Assembly: GCA_963724495.1 (NCBI GenBank)
Contig: CAVRUZ010000002.1
Coordinates: 682,001 to 746,000, forward strand
Reading direction: 5' to 3'
Length of the DNA: 64,000 nt
Source of the DNA: CAVRUZ01 sp963724495
GTDB lineage: Bacteria; Actinomycetota; Actinomycetes; Propionibacteriales; DAIQRJ01
Part shown: positions 1 to 7,373 of the stretch, in pieces
Position numbering within the stretch: position 1 is the stretch's first letter
How the letters are laid out: every line of letters begins with the position of its first letter
The notes under the pieces: generated by a model
What the model saw: only the letters and a program-made list of their open reading frames with translations
What the model was told of the DNA's origin: nothing
The model's database searches: none
Program-made: the position numbers and the translations under genes

Positions 1-1
1 A

Positions 2-214
<213 letters not shown>

Positions 215-266
215 CCGAGACCGTCAAGGGACTCTGCCGATGTGTCGACCCCAGTGGGTTCGGGCA

Positions 267-698
267 ATGACGGCGGCACAACACCTGGGTGATCTCACCC
301 GGCTGCGCCGTGTCCGGGACCGCATCGACAGGGAGTACGCGCAGCCGTTGGACGTCGGAGGGCTGGCCCGTGGGGTCGGCATGTCGGCGGGGCAGCTCAG
401 CCTCGAGTTCCGGCTCGCCTACGGCGAGTCGCCCCACGGCCACCTGATGACCCGCCGCATCGGGTGTGCGGCGGCTCTCCTACGACGTGGCCACCTGGGC
501 ATCGCGGACGTCTGTAGCTCCGTTGGCTGCACCTCGCTGGCCGGCTTCACCAGGCACTTCACCGAACTCGTCGGCGTCTCACCCAGCGTCTACCGCGACG
601 ATCAGACGCCCACCATCGCCGACGGCTCGGACTGCGTCGCAGCGCACGTCGCCAGACCGAGCAGGATCCGAGAAGTATCCGCCCTGGCCCGCGTTTAG
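267..698 (+). CDS. AraC-family helix-turn-helix transcriptional regulator
   Basis: 143 residues, almost entirely an AraC DNA-binding domain with two helix-turn-helix units: the first around DVGGLARGVGMSAGQLSLEF, the second around IADVCSSVGCTSLAGFTRHF, then GVSPSVYR, the typical AraC ending. No ligand-binding domain is present, so it is a stand-alone HTH. I start it at the ATG at 267; an in-frame ATG at 240 adds nine unconvincing residues. The next gene, 10 bp downstream on the same strand, is a VOC/glyoxalase protein. This pairing of a minimal AraC protein with a VOC protein recurs in actinobacteria, so they are probably co-transcribed. The effector is unknown. Confidence 0.85.
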   Translation: MTAAQHLGDLTRLRRVRDRIDREYAQPLDVGGLARGVGMSAGQLSLEFRLAYGESPHGHLMTRRIGCAAALLRRGHLGIADVCSSVGCTSLAGFTRHFTELVGVSPSVYRDDQTPTIADGSDCVAAHVARPSRIREVSALARV

Positions 699-708
699 CG
701 TGACCGGT

Positions 709-1119
709 ATGACGATCACCATCCACTCGAGCTTCCTGCCGCAATCCGACCCGGACGCCTCCCTGGCGTTCTACCGCGACATCCTCGGTTTCGAGGTCCG
801 TAACGACGTCGGCTACAAGGGCCTGCGCTGGATCACGGTCGGTCCGCCGGCGCAGCCGGACACCGCGATCGTCCTGCACCCGCCGACCGCTCTACCCGGC
901 CTGACCGACGACGAGCGCCGCACGATCCTCGAACTGATGGCCAAAGGCAGCTACTTCGGCGTCAATCTGGCGACGCCGGATCTGGACGAGACCTTCGCGA
1001 AGCTGGCCGCCGCCGGCGCGGAGATCGTCGAGGAGCCGACCGAGCAGCCGTATGGCGTTCGCGACGGCGCCGTCCGCGACCCAGCGGGCAACCTGATCCG
1101 GATCCAGGAGCTGTCCTAG
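709..1119 (+). CDS. VOC (glyoxalase/bleomycin resistance) family protein
   Basis: 136 residues with the two beta-alpha-beta-beta-beta modules of the vicinal oxygen chelate fold: SDPDASLAFYRDILGFEV near the N-terminus and FAKLAAAGAEIVEEPTEQPYG then DPAGNLIRIQEL near the C-terminus. The late E of the last module is conserved, which would fit a metal site, but substrate cannot be inferred; members include glyoxalases, dioxygenases and drug-binding proteins. The ATG at 709 begins the family alignment directly; the frame stays open upstream only because it overlaps the AraC gene. Likely forms an operon with that AraC regulator. Confidence 0.85.
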   Translation: MTITIHSSFLPQSDPDASLAFYRDILGFEVRNDVGYKGLRWITVGPPAQPDTAIVLHPPTALPGLTDDERRTILELMAKGSYFGVNLATPDLDETFAKLAAAGAEIVEEPTEQPYGVRDGAVRDPAGNLIRIQELS

Positions 1120-1243
1120 TCAGACCCGTCGACCGGGCGCATGTACGGGGTGATGGCTGCCCCACAACCCGGATCTGCGCACACCCGGCGGCGATCCGCG
1201 CGCACAGACCATGACGAGCAGGCTTCCGCACGCTTGTGGCAAA

Positions 1244-1254
1244 CACTTATAGTG
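1244..1254. promoter_or_regulatory. Operator/promoter-like palindrome before gntR-ABC operon
   Basis: CACTTATAGTG is a CACT/AGTG inverted repeat that contains a TATAGT -10-like hexamer, 28 bp before the GntR start. A second CTAG...CTAG pair follows at 1255-1265. YtrA-type GntR regulators usually repress their own operon from a palindrome overlapping the promoter, so this is the natural candidate site. A good ribosome binding site, GGAGGGA, lies at 1274-1280. Confidence 0.4.
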
Positions 1255-1282
1255 CTAGTCACCTAGATAAAGCGGAGGGACC

Positions 1283-1675
1283 ATGATCGAGTTCCACCTC
1301 GACGGCCGGTCGGGGGTCGCGCCGTACCTCCAGCTGGTCCAGCAGGTACGGCGCGCGCTGCGGCTGGGGCTGCTGACCGAAGGCGACCAACTTCCGACGG
1401 TCAAGGATGTCGTGGGCGGGCTGGCGATCAACCCGAACACGGTGCTCAAGGCCTACCGCGAGCTCGAGCACGAAGGGCTCGCAGCGGCCCGGCCGGGTGT
1501 CGGAACCTTCGTGACCCGGACCCTGACCAACAACACCCTCGCGGCACACGGACCGCTCCGTCAGAGTCTCGAGCAATGGCTCGCACGGGCCCGTCGGGCC
1601 GGGCTCGACGACGAGAGCATCGAGGCGCTCTTTCTGTCCACGTTTCGCTCCTCGATGAGCCGGGAGACGGCATGA
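1283..1675 (+). CDS. GntR-family regulator, YtrA-like
   Basis: 130 residues. An N-terminal winged HTH (PYLQLVQQVRRALRLGLLTEGDQLP, then NPNTVLKAYRELEHEGL and GVGTFV) is followed by a short helical tail instead of a ligand-binding domain. That architecture is typical of the YtrA subfamily, whose genes head ABC exporter operons and usually repress them. Here the stop codon overlaps the ATG of an ABC ATPase gene (ATGA at 1672-1675), so translation is probably coupled. Likely role: repressor of the exporter genes that follow, released by a cell-envelope-active compound; the ligand is not visible. Confidence 0.9.
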   Translation: MIEFHLDGRSGVAPYLQLVQQVRRALRLGLLTEGDQLPTVKDVVGGLAINPNTVLKAYRELEHEGLAAARPGVGTFVTRTLTNNTLAAHGPLRQSLEQWLARARRAGLDDESIEALFLSTFRSSMSRETA

Positions 1676-2567
1676 ACGCCGTCCTGGAGGCCAGGGGACT
1701 GGGCAAGAAGTACGGACGCAAGTGGGCGCTCTCCGACTGCACCCTCGAAGTCCCCGCCGGCCGCGTCGTCGGCCTGGTCGGCCCCAACGGCGCCGGCAAG
1801 AGCACCTTCCTCAACCTGGCGGTCGGGATGATCACGCCGACTGCGGGAACGGTCGAGGTGCTCGGCGAGTCGCCGACCAGCCGGTCCGCGCCACGGGAGA
1901 AGGTCGGGTACGTCGGCCAGGACACGCCCACGTACGCCCGCCTCAGCGTGGCGGACCACCTGCGCCTCGGCGCGCACCTCAACCCCGGGTGGGATGCCGA
2001 CCTGGCCGCCGCCCGGGTGGCCCGGCTCGGACTCGATCCCGACCAGCGCGCCGGCCGGCTCTCCGGTGGACAGCGCGCCCAGCTCGCGCTCACGCTCGGA
2101 ATCGCCAAGCGACCCGAGCTGCTGCTGCTCGACGAACCCGTGTCGGCGCTCGACCCACTCGCCCGCCGAGAGTTCCTCCAGGACCTGATGGAGGCAGTCG
2201 CGGAGCATGCAGCTCAGCGTCGTGCTGTCGTCCCACCTGGTCTCGGACGTGGAGCGCGCCTGCGACTTCCTGATCGTCCTCGTCGACTCGCGGGTGCAGG
2301 TCGCCGGCGACATCGACGAACTCCTCGCCACTCACCATCGGCTCACCGGCCCGCGCCGCGACCCGGCGACGCTGCCAGGCGGACCAGCACGCCGTCACCG
2401 CCAGCCACACCGACCGGCAGTCGACCTACGTCGTGCGCACCGACGCTCCGATCCTCGACCCGGCCTGGGCAGGTCAGCAACCTCGGTCTGGAGGATCTGG
2501 TGCTGGCCTACATGAGCCGCCCACCCACCGACCGCGACTCCGTCCGGCCCTGGAGGCGCTCCGATGA
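1672..2567 (+). pseudogene. ABC transporter ATP-binding protein, frameshifted about four times
   Basis: The N-terminal two thirds reads cleanly: Walker A GPNGAGKST at residues 37-45, Q-loop near YVGQDTPT, signature LSGGQRAQ, Walker B LLLLDEP. After about 2205 the frame moves to give VLSSHLVSDVERACDFLIVL (H-loop), again near 2380 (HAVTASHTDRQSTYVVRTDA), again near 2470 (VSNLGLEDLVLAYM) and near 2545 to end ALEALR with its TGA overlapping the permease ATG. Each segment is good family sequence, so the ancestral gene was whole. Taken literally the product loses its H-loop and C-terminus. It would power the membrane protein encoded next, in an exporter controlled by the GntR protein. Confidence 0.85.
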
Positions 2568-3585
2568 TCTGGCTGACCTGGCGGCAGTTCCGCGTCTCCG
2601 CACTCGCTGTACTCGGCGCGCTCGCCACGTTCGCGGTCGCGCTCGCGATCACGGGTCCCCAGCTGGCCGACCTGTTCAGGGAGTCGCAGGCGAGCTTCTT
2701 CGACCTGCTCCAGTTCGACGAGTTCAAGACCGGGGTCTTCACGGTCGGCACCGCTCTCGTGTACGCCCTGCCCGCGGTGGTCGGTGTGTTCTGGGGGGCG
2801 CCGCTCGTGGCGCGGGAGTTCGAGGCCGGCACCCACCGTCTGGTCTGGACCCAGAGCGTCACCCGGACCCACTGGCTCGGCACCAAGCTGGCAGTGGCCG
2901 CGATCGCCGCCTTCGCCGCCGGGCTGCTCGGGCTCTTGCTGACCTGGTGGTCCGGTGCCATCGACGACGCGATCGCGGCTGGCTATTCCGCCGACACCCT
3001 GATGGGCATGCCGCGCATCACGCCGGCGCTCTTCGGGTCCCGGGGCTTCCTTCCGGCCGGACTCACCCTGCTGGCGCTGGCGATCGGCGTGACGGCGAGC
3101 CTGGTCATCAGGCGCAGTGTCGTCGCGATGGCGGCAACGCTCGTGGTGGTGGTGGCCATCCAGATCACGCTCGCGATGGTGGTGCAGCCGAACCTGCTCG
3201 AGCCGCGCGTCGAATTGCAGGCGTTCTCCCTGGAGACCCTCGACGGGGTGATGGCGGGCGGACCGCAGGCCGTCGAAGCCACCTTCAAGCAGATCGACGT
3301 GGATCTCGACAAGCCGGGAGCCTGGATGCTCGCCCAGACGACCGTGGACGCGTCGGGCAACGCGATCACCCAGTTCCCGTCCTGGACAGGGGACTGTCTG
3401 GGGCAGCGCGGAGCCATGGCGGGCTGCCTGCAGCGGCTCACGGATGAGGGCTTCCGGCAGCGGGTGAGCTACCTGCCGGCGTCGGACTTCTGGACGCTGC
3501 AGCCGTCGAGACGGGAATCGTGTTGGCCCTGGCCGCAGGCCTGACCGGCTTCTGCTTCTGGCGGATCCGTCGCGACCTCACCTGA
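2564..3585 (+). pseudogene. ABC transporter permease, C-terminal frameshift
   Basis: Starts MIWLTWRQFRVSALAV, the standard opening of the ABC-2-like permeases that follow GntR-YtrA/ATPase genes. It has about six hydrophobic segments (near residues 11-32, 65-88, 105-128, 163-180, 187-210 and the end) and a large external loop at about 215-300. As read, the protein ends at 3544 with the unlikely tail SRRESCWPWPQA; moving one base near 3500 gives AVETGIVLALAAGLTGFCFW and the basic end RIRRDLT at 3585, which restores the expected last membrane helix. Forms an operon with the GntR and ATPase genes (ATGA overlap). Confidence 0.85.
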
Positions 3586-3663
3586 GTTGGGAGATCTGAC
3601 CGGGGAGCGGGGGTGTACGAGACAAGGCTTGCAGTTTTGGAGTGAACGTTCCATAATTGCTGC

Positions 3664-4242
3664 ATGGCCCGGCCGCGAGCGTTCAACGAGCAGGATGTGC
3701 TCACGGCCGCGATGCACGCCTTCCGCCGAGAGGGCTACAGCCACATCTCGGTGGGCACCCTCGAGGGGGCCACGGGGCTGGGCACCAGCAGCCTCTACCT
3801 GCGTTCGGCGACAAGGCGGGTCTGTTCCGGCGCGCGCTGGACCATTACGTCGAGTCGGTCGTCGCGCCGCGGTTGGCGATGTACGCGGGTCCCGACGCGA
3901 ACCTCGACGACCTGGAGCGGCTGTTCCTGACCCTCGTCGAGCCTCCGCTCGACGACGGGTACGGCTGCCTGGTCGTCAACTCCGCCACCGAGTTCGGCAG
4001 CACCGACTCCATCGCCCGAGACGGGGTACGCCGTGGTCTGGGTCATGGTGCAACAACACCTCGAGAACGTGGTGCGCCGCGAGGTCGGGGCTGCGGCCGC
4101 GGAGGCGGAGTCCGCACGTCTGATGCTGATCTACCAAGGCCTCCTGGTGCTGAGCCGTGCCGGTTTGCTCATGCCCAGCCACCGAGAAGCAATACACAAC
4201 GAGTTCGACGCTCTCCGACGAGAAAGGGAGCACCAACCATGA
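3664..4242 (+). pseudogene. TetR/AcrR-family regulator with two frameshifts
   Basis: N-terminal TetR HTH: MARPRAFNEQDVLTAAMHAFRREGYSHISV...TGLGTSSLY. At about 3800 the frame slips by one; the next frame continues with the family sequence FGDKAGLFRRALDHYVESVV and the ligand-binding region to about 4025, where a second, opposite slip gives VVWVMVQQHLENVVRREVG to the TGA at 4242. The two slips compensate, so the ends are in the same frame. The stop overlaps the ATG of the RidA-like gene, so the two were one operon. A palindromic TGGAACGTTCCA-like motif (GAACGTTCCA at 3641-3650) lies just upstream and may be its operator. Confidence 0.8.
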
Positions 4243-4622
4243 CGACCACCGCTCTCAACCCCGCCACCGTTCCCTCCTCCCCGTTCTACAGCCAGGCGAT
4301 CGAGGTTCGCGACGCCGGCCGCCTCGTCTTCGTGTCCGGTCAGGTCGGGATGACGCCCGAGGGCACTGTCCAGGAAGGCATCGAGGCACAGGCCGTACAG
4401 GCAGTCGCCAACCTCGACGCTGTGCTGGGCGAGGCCGGCCTGACCCCCGCCGACTTGGTCAAGCTGACCATCTACCTCACCGACGCCGCCGACGTGGAGC
4501 CGTTCGTGGGCGCTGTCGCCGGCACCCTGACCGATCCGCCGCCGGCCACCACCATGCTCATCGTGAACGGGTTGGCATCACCTGATCTGCGCGTTGAGGT
4601 CGACGCGGTAGCCGCACGCTGA
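4239..4622 (+). CDS. RidA (YjgF/YER057c/UK114) family protein lacking the catalytic arginine
   Basis: 127 residues with the Rid fold: VFVSGQVGMTPEG, a long helix with QAVANLDAVLGEAGLTPADLVKLTIYLTD, and the closing VEVDAVA strand. RidA enamine/imine deaminases bind the substrate carboxylate through an arginine in a P-A-R motif; here the position reads PPPATTMLI, so that arginine is replaced by threonine. This suggests a non-deaminase Rid subgroup with unknown ligand. It starts four bases before the end of the disrupted TetR gene, with a GAAAGGGAG ribosome binding site, and is probably the regulator's target. Confidence 0.85.
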   Translation: MTTTALNPATVPSSPFYSQAIEVRDAGRLVFVSGQVGMTPEGTVQEGIEAQAVQAVANLDAVLGEAGLTPADLVKLTIYLTDAADVEPFVGAVAGTLTDPPPATTMLIVNGLASPDLRVEVDAVAAR

Positions 4623-4699
4623 ACCAAGGCGGCGGTGTCAGCTGACGTGTGTCCCAGAGTGCGGCTTCGGCTCCGTGGAGATCGAACGAGCCTTGCGGC

Positions 4700-4747
4700 C
4701 CGATGTCAGGGAATTTCCAGTGCTAGTTGAAGATTCCCTGACATCGG
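4700..4747. repeat. 15-bp perfect inverted repeat, 18-nt spacer
   Basis: The left arm CCGATGTCAGGGAAT (4700-4714) is exactly complementary to the right arm ATTCCCTGACATCGG (4733-4747), around the 18-nt spacer TTCCAGTGCTAGTTGAAG. It sits 77 bp after the RidA stop and 167 bp before the next gene. There is no T-tract, so a simple intrinsic terminator is only one option; a repetitive palindromic element or an operator are others. Confidence 0.75.
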
Positions 4748-4914
4748 CCGATCCGCAGGGATACGGAGTCGGCCTGCGCCTGGGTCTGCGCTCGTCACTT
4801 CGCGAACTCGACCTCCGACGAGCTGATTCCTTGGGGGAGTAGGGCTTCGACGGAGTTGGGCGTAGGGGCGGCCGATCCTTGCGCCGTCGCCCTCGAACAC
4901 GCTAGATGTGGCAC

Positions 4915-5715
4915 ATGTCAGAGACGGCAACCAGCAGACTTTCCGTTCCGCATGTCACCGACCGGGCTGCGTTCCAGGCCGAGCTGGACCAGCTTCGTGT
5001 CCGGGAGAAGGCCCACACCCGCGAAGGCGATGCGATCGCTGCCGCCCGACGCCGCCTGCCGATGGTCGAAGTCGACCCGCAGACACCGCTGATCGGAGCG
5101 GACGGGACGGTTGCGCTGATCGATGTCTTCGAGGGCCGGTCTCAGCTGATCGCCTACTTCCAGATGTGGCACACCGGTAGACCCGCCGCGGAGCAGTGCG
5201 AGGGCTGCACCTTCTCCACGAGTCACATCAACGAGCTGGCCTATCTGAACTCGCGGGACGTCAGCTACGCGACGTTCTGTCAGGGGCCGTACGAGGAGAG
5301 CTCGCGATATCGCGACTTCATGGGCTGGACGATTCCCTGGTACGCGGTGCCGCCGGATTCCGAGGATCGGCTGATCGCGGACCGGCACTTCGGCATCCTG
5401 GTCAGCTACCTCCGCGACGGTGACAAGGTCTACGAGACCTACTGGAACACCGGTCGCGGCAACGAACTCATGTCACCGTCGTACGGACTGCTGGATCTGA
5501 CTGTCTACGGCCGGCAGGAGTTCTGGGAGAACTCGCCAGAAGGCTGGCCGCAGCATTGGGGTTCACAAGGAGGTCAGTTCCGGCAGGACGGTCGGCCGAC
5601 GTCGCAGTGGCCGCGGATCCGGGCCGGCCGCGACGACGACCTCGGACCGATGCCGGATGGATGGACCGCCTGTTCCTGCTCGCTGCACAGTGCGGCTTCG
5701 GCCGCAGCGCCGTGA
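4915..5715 (+). CDS. DUF899 (thioredoxin-like) family protein
   Basis: 266 residues. Family hallmarks are visible in order: RRRLPMVEVD, LIDVFEGRSQLIAYFQMWH (strand-helix core), EQCEGCTFSTSHIN with the CxxC pair, RYRDFMGWTIPWYAV, and VYETYWNTGRGNE...GLLDLTVYGRQEFWE, then GRPTSQWPR. DUF899 proteins resemble AhpC/TSA-like thioredoxin folds and are thought to be redox proteins, but no activity is established. The CEGC motif is the plausible redox-active pair. I start it at ATG 4915; an ATG at 4906 is possible. The last 25 residues (DGWTACSCSLHSAASAAAP) look untypical and could reflect a small frameshift near the end. Confidence 0.8.
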   Translation: MSETATSRLSVPHVTDRAAFQAELDQLRVREKAHTREGDAIAAARRRLPMVEVDPQTPLIGADGTVALIDVFEGRSQLIAYFQMWHTGRPAAEQCEGCTFSTSHINELAYLNSRDVSYATFCQGPYEESSRYRDFMGWTIPWYAVPPDSEDRLIADRHFGILVSYLRDGDKVYETYWNTGRGNELMSPSYGLLDLTVYGRQEFWENSPEGWPQHWGSQGGQFRQDGRPTSQWPRIRAGRDDDLGPMPDGWTACSCSLHSAASAAAP

Positions 5716-5788
5716 GCGGCGACTGTCGTCATCGGGTGAGGTGGCTGCAGTCTCGTTCGCATCAGGCTGGATCGGACTTAGCCGATAA

Positions 5789-5803
5789 CTGACATTATGT
5801 CAG
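5789..5803. promoter_or_regulatory. Perfect 15-bp palindrome, operator-like, in a convergent gap
   Basis: CTGACATTATGTCAG (arms of 7 bp around a central T) is typical in size and symmetry of TetR/MarR operators. It lies between the 3' ends of two convergent genes (DUF899 and the LLM enzyme), where no promoter is expected. A short open frame starting TTGGAGCAG follows at 5815 but stops after about 32 codons. Confidence 0.5.
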
Positions 5804-5873
5804 ATAGCTCAGATTTGGAGCAGGTTCATCGCGCCACGGTCATCCCCCGCTCCCCTCGACCACGGGCCCGAAT

Positions 5874-5951
5874 CCCTGAAAAGTGGTGCCGAGTCGCCCA
5901 ATCCGGCGTGTAGAACGGCCGGATCGCCTCACTGGACACCAGAAATCAGGG
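5874..5951 (-). repeat. 78-nt palindromic element, copy A
   Basis: Runs from CCCTGA to TCAGGG. The ends form an imperfect inverted repeat (CCCTGA-4 nt-TGGTG against CACCA-4 nt-TCAGGG), and the middle holds a second stem (ATCCGGC/GCCGGAT). A second element of exactly the same length is at 9752-9829; the right-hand 22 nt of the two are identical, including CTGGACACCAGAAATCAGGG. On the minus strand copy A begins three bases after the stop codon of the LLM gene. See the findings for interpretation. Confidence 0.75.
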
Positions 5952-5954
5952 TGA

Positions 5955-6794
5955 TCAGCTCGCTCGACCGGCCAGCTCTGCGACGACGGGAGCGAATGCA
6001 TCGACGGCGTTGGCGCCGATGACCACGTAGGAGAAGCCGCTCTCCTCCCGTCGTCGCAGGACCTCCTCGATGGCCGCCACCGGGTCACTGGGAAGCGCCG
6101 CCAGCGAGTCCGCGGCGCGCAGCGCGGCCGGGTCGGTGTCGGAAGGCGCCATGAACGGGGACACCGCGTCGCCGACCACGGGAACGTGGAGCGCGAGTTC
6201 GACGTCTCGGAGAGCGCGGAACTCCGCCGCCAACCGCATGATCTCGGCCCGAGGGTCGCCCGGCGCAGCAGCGAACGTGACCGTATCGGCAAGGTCGACC
6301 GCCAATGCCCGGGCCTTCGGCCCACGCACGGCCATCACGACCGGGGTGTGAAGGTCGGGTCCGTCGAGGTCTCTCAGCGACGTGACGGTCTCGCGCACCT
6401 GAGCCAACCGCTCGCCTGGGGTCACCACCGGAAGACCCAGGTTGCGCAGTTCGTCTTCGATCCCGGGTCTCCCGGTGCCGATGCCCATCTCGAAGCGACC
6501 CTCGGTCAGCACCGACAGTGAGTGCGCCTCCCAGGCCATGCTCCAGGGAGTGCGCAGCGGCGAGGCGTACACCCACGTCCCCACCCGCAGGTCGGCGCTG
6601 AGAGTCGCGGCGACAGCCAACGCCGGCCCCGGCGCCGGCTGCCAATGCGGAACGTCGGGCAGCAGGAGCGTCGAGTAACCGCTGTCGGCAATACGGCGCA
6701 CCTGGTCTCGCCACGCTGGCAGATCAGTGCCGATGGGGGCAACGACCCCGAAGCGCCATGGTCTGGCTCCGCCGGTCGCGTCTTTGTCGGTCAT
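5955..6794 (-). CDS. LLM-class (luciferase-like) flavin- or F420-dependent oxidoreductase
   Basis: 279 residues of TIM-barrel luciferase-like fold: WRFGVVAPIGTDLPAWRDQVRRIADSGYSTLLLPD at the N-terminus, ALAVAATLSADLRVGTWVY, SLSVLTEGRFEMGIGTGRPG (a family hallmark), and VVMAVRGPKARALAVDLADTVTF. In actinobacteria this subgroup commonly uses F420, but the cofactor cannot be read from sequence with certainty and the substrate is unknown. It is convergent with DUF899 and divergent from the YciI-sigma pair. Its stop codon is followed within three bases by the 78-nt element. Confidence 0.85.
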   Translation of the reverse strand: MTDKDATGGARPWRFGVVAPIGTDLPAWRDQVRRIADSGYSTLLLPDVPHWQPAPGPALAVAATLSADLRVGTWVYASPLRTPWSMAWEAHSLSVLTEGRFEMGIGTGRPGIEDELRNLGLPVVTPGERLAQVRETVTSLRDLDGPDLHTPVVMAVRGPKARALAVDLADTVTFAAAPGDPRAEIMRLAAEFRALRDVELALHVPVVGDAVSPFMAPSDTDPAALRAADSLAALPSDPVAAIEEVLRRREESGFSYVVIGANAVDAFAPVVAELAGRAS

Positions 6795-7046
6795 CGCAGC
6801 TCACCTCTCGTCTCGTTCTCGCCCGAGCGTCGGGCTGGGCTTTCTATCACCACGAACAGGCCCGGTTGGATCCGACAATCACACCGTCGCCGACCACGGA
6901 AAGTCGGTGATCCGATCGGCTCGGCTGCCACCGACACGTTGCTGGAAGAATTCCTGAGCGTCGGTGTCCGATCGGCGCAGTCGCGTTCGTAGTTGGGGTG
7001 AGCGGCACCCACGAGGGGCGCCCCAAGCACGAGGAGATGGTCCGAG

Positions 7047-7373
7047 ATGCAGTACCTGGTTTCCGTGATCGACGACAAGACCGGCTCCCCCGGCGATGCC
7101 GACATGAGTGCCATCGACGCGTACAACGACCGGCTCCGGGCCGCGGGCCACTGGGTCTTCGCCGGCGGCCTGGAGGAGCCCGGCACCGCCACCGTCATCG
7201 ACAACCGTGGCGAGGTACCGGTGTTCACCGATGGCCCATTCCTGGAGACGAAGGAGTACACCGTCGGCTTGTGGATCCTCGAGGCTCCCGACCTCGACGC
7301 GGCGCTCAAGCTCGCCGCGGAGGGGTCGAAGGTCTGCGACGCCAAGCTCGAGGTGCGACCGTTCCAGGCCTGA
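7047..7373 (+). CDS. YciI/DGPF-domain protein paired with an ECF sigma factor
   Basis: 108 residues: MQYLVSVIDD at the start, GHWVFAGGLEEP and the diagnostic FTDGPFLETKEYTVGLWILEAPDLDAALKLA, ending LEVRPFQA. DGPF (YCII-related) proteins of this kind are the standard genomic partners of ECF42 sigma factors; their biochemical role is unresolved. The next gene, the sigma factor, starts within this gene's stop codon region, so the two are translationally linked. The 252-bp gap before it, shared with the divergent LLM gene, shows no element I recognise. Confidence 0.9.
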   Translation: MQYLVSVIDDKTGSPGDADMSAIDAYNDRLRAAGHWVFAGGLEEPGTATVIDNRGEVPVFTDGPFLETKEYTVGLWILEAPDLDAALKLAAEGSKVCDAKLEVRPFQA

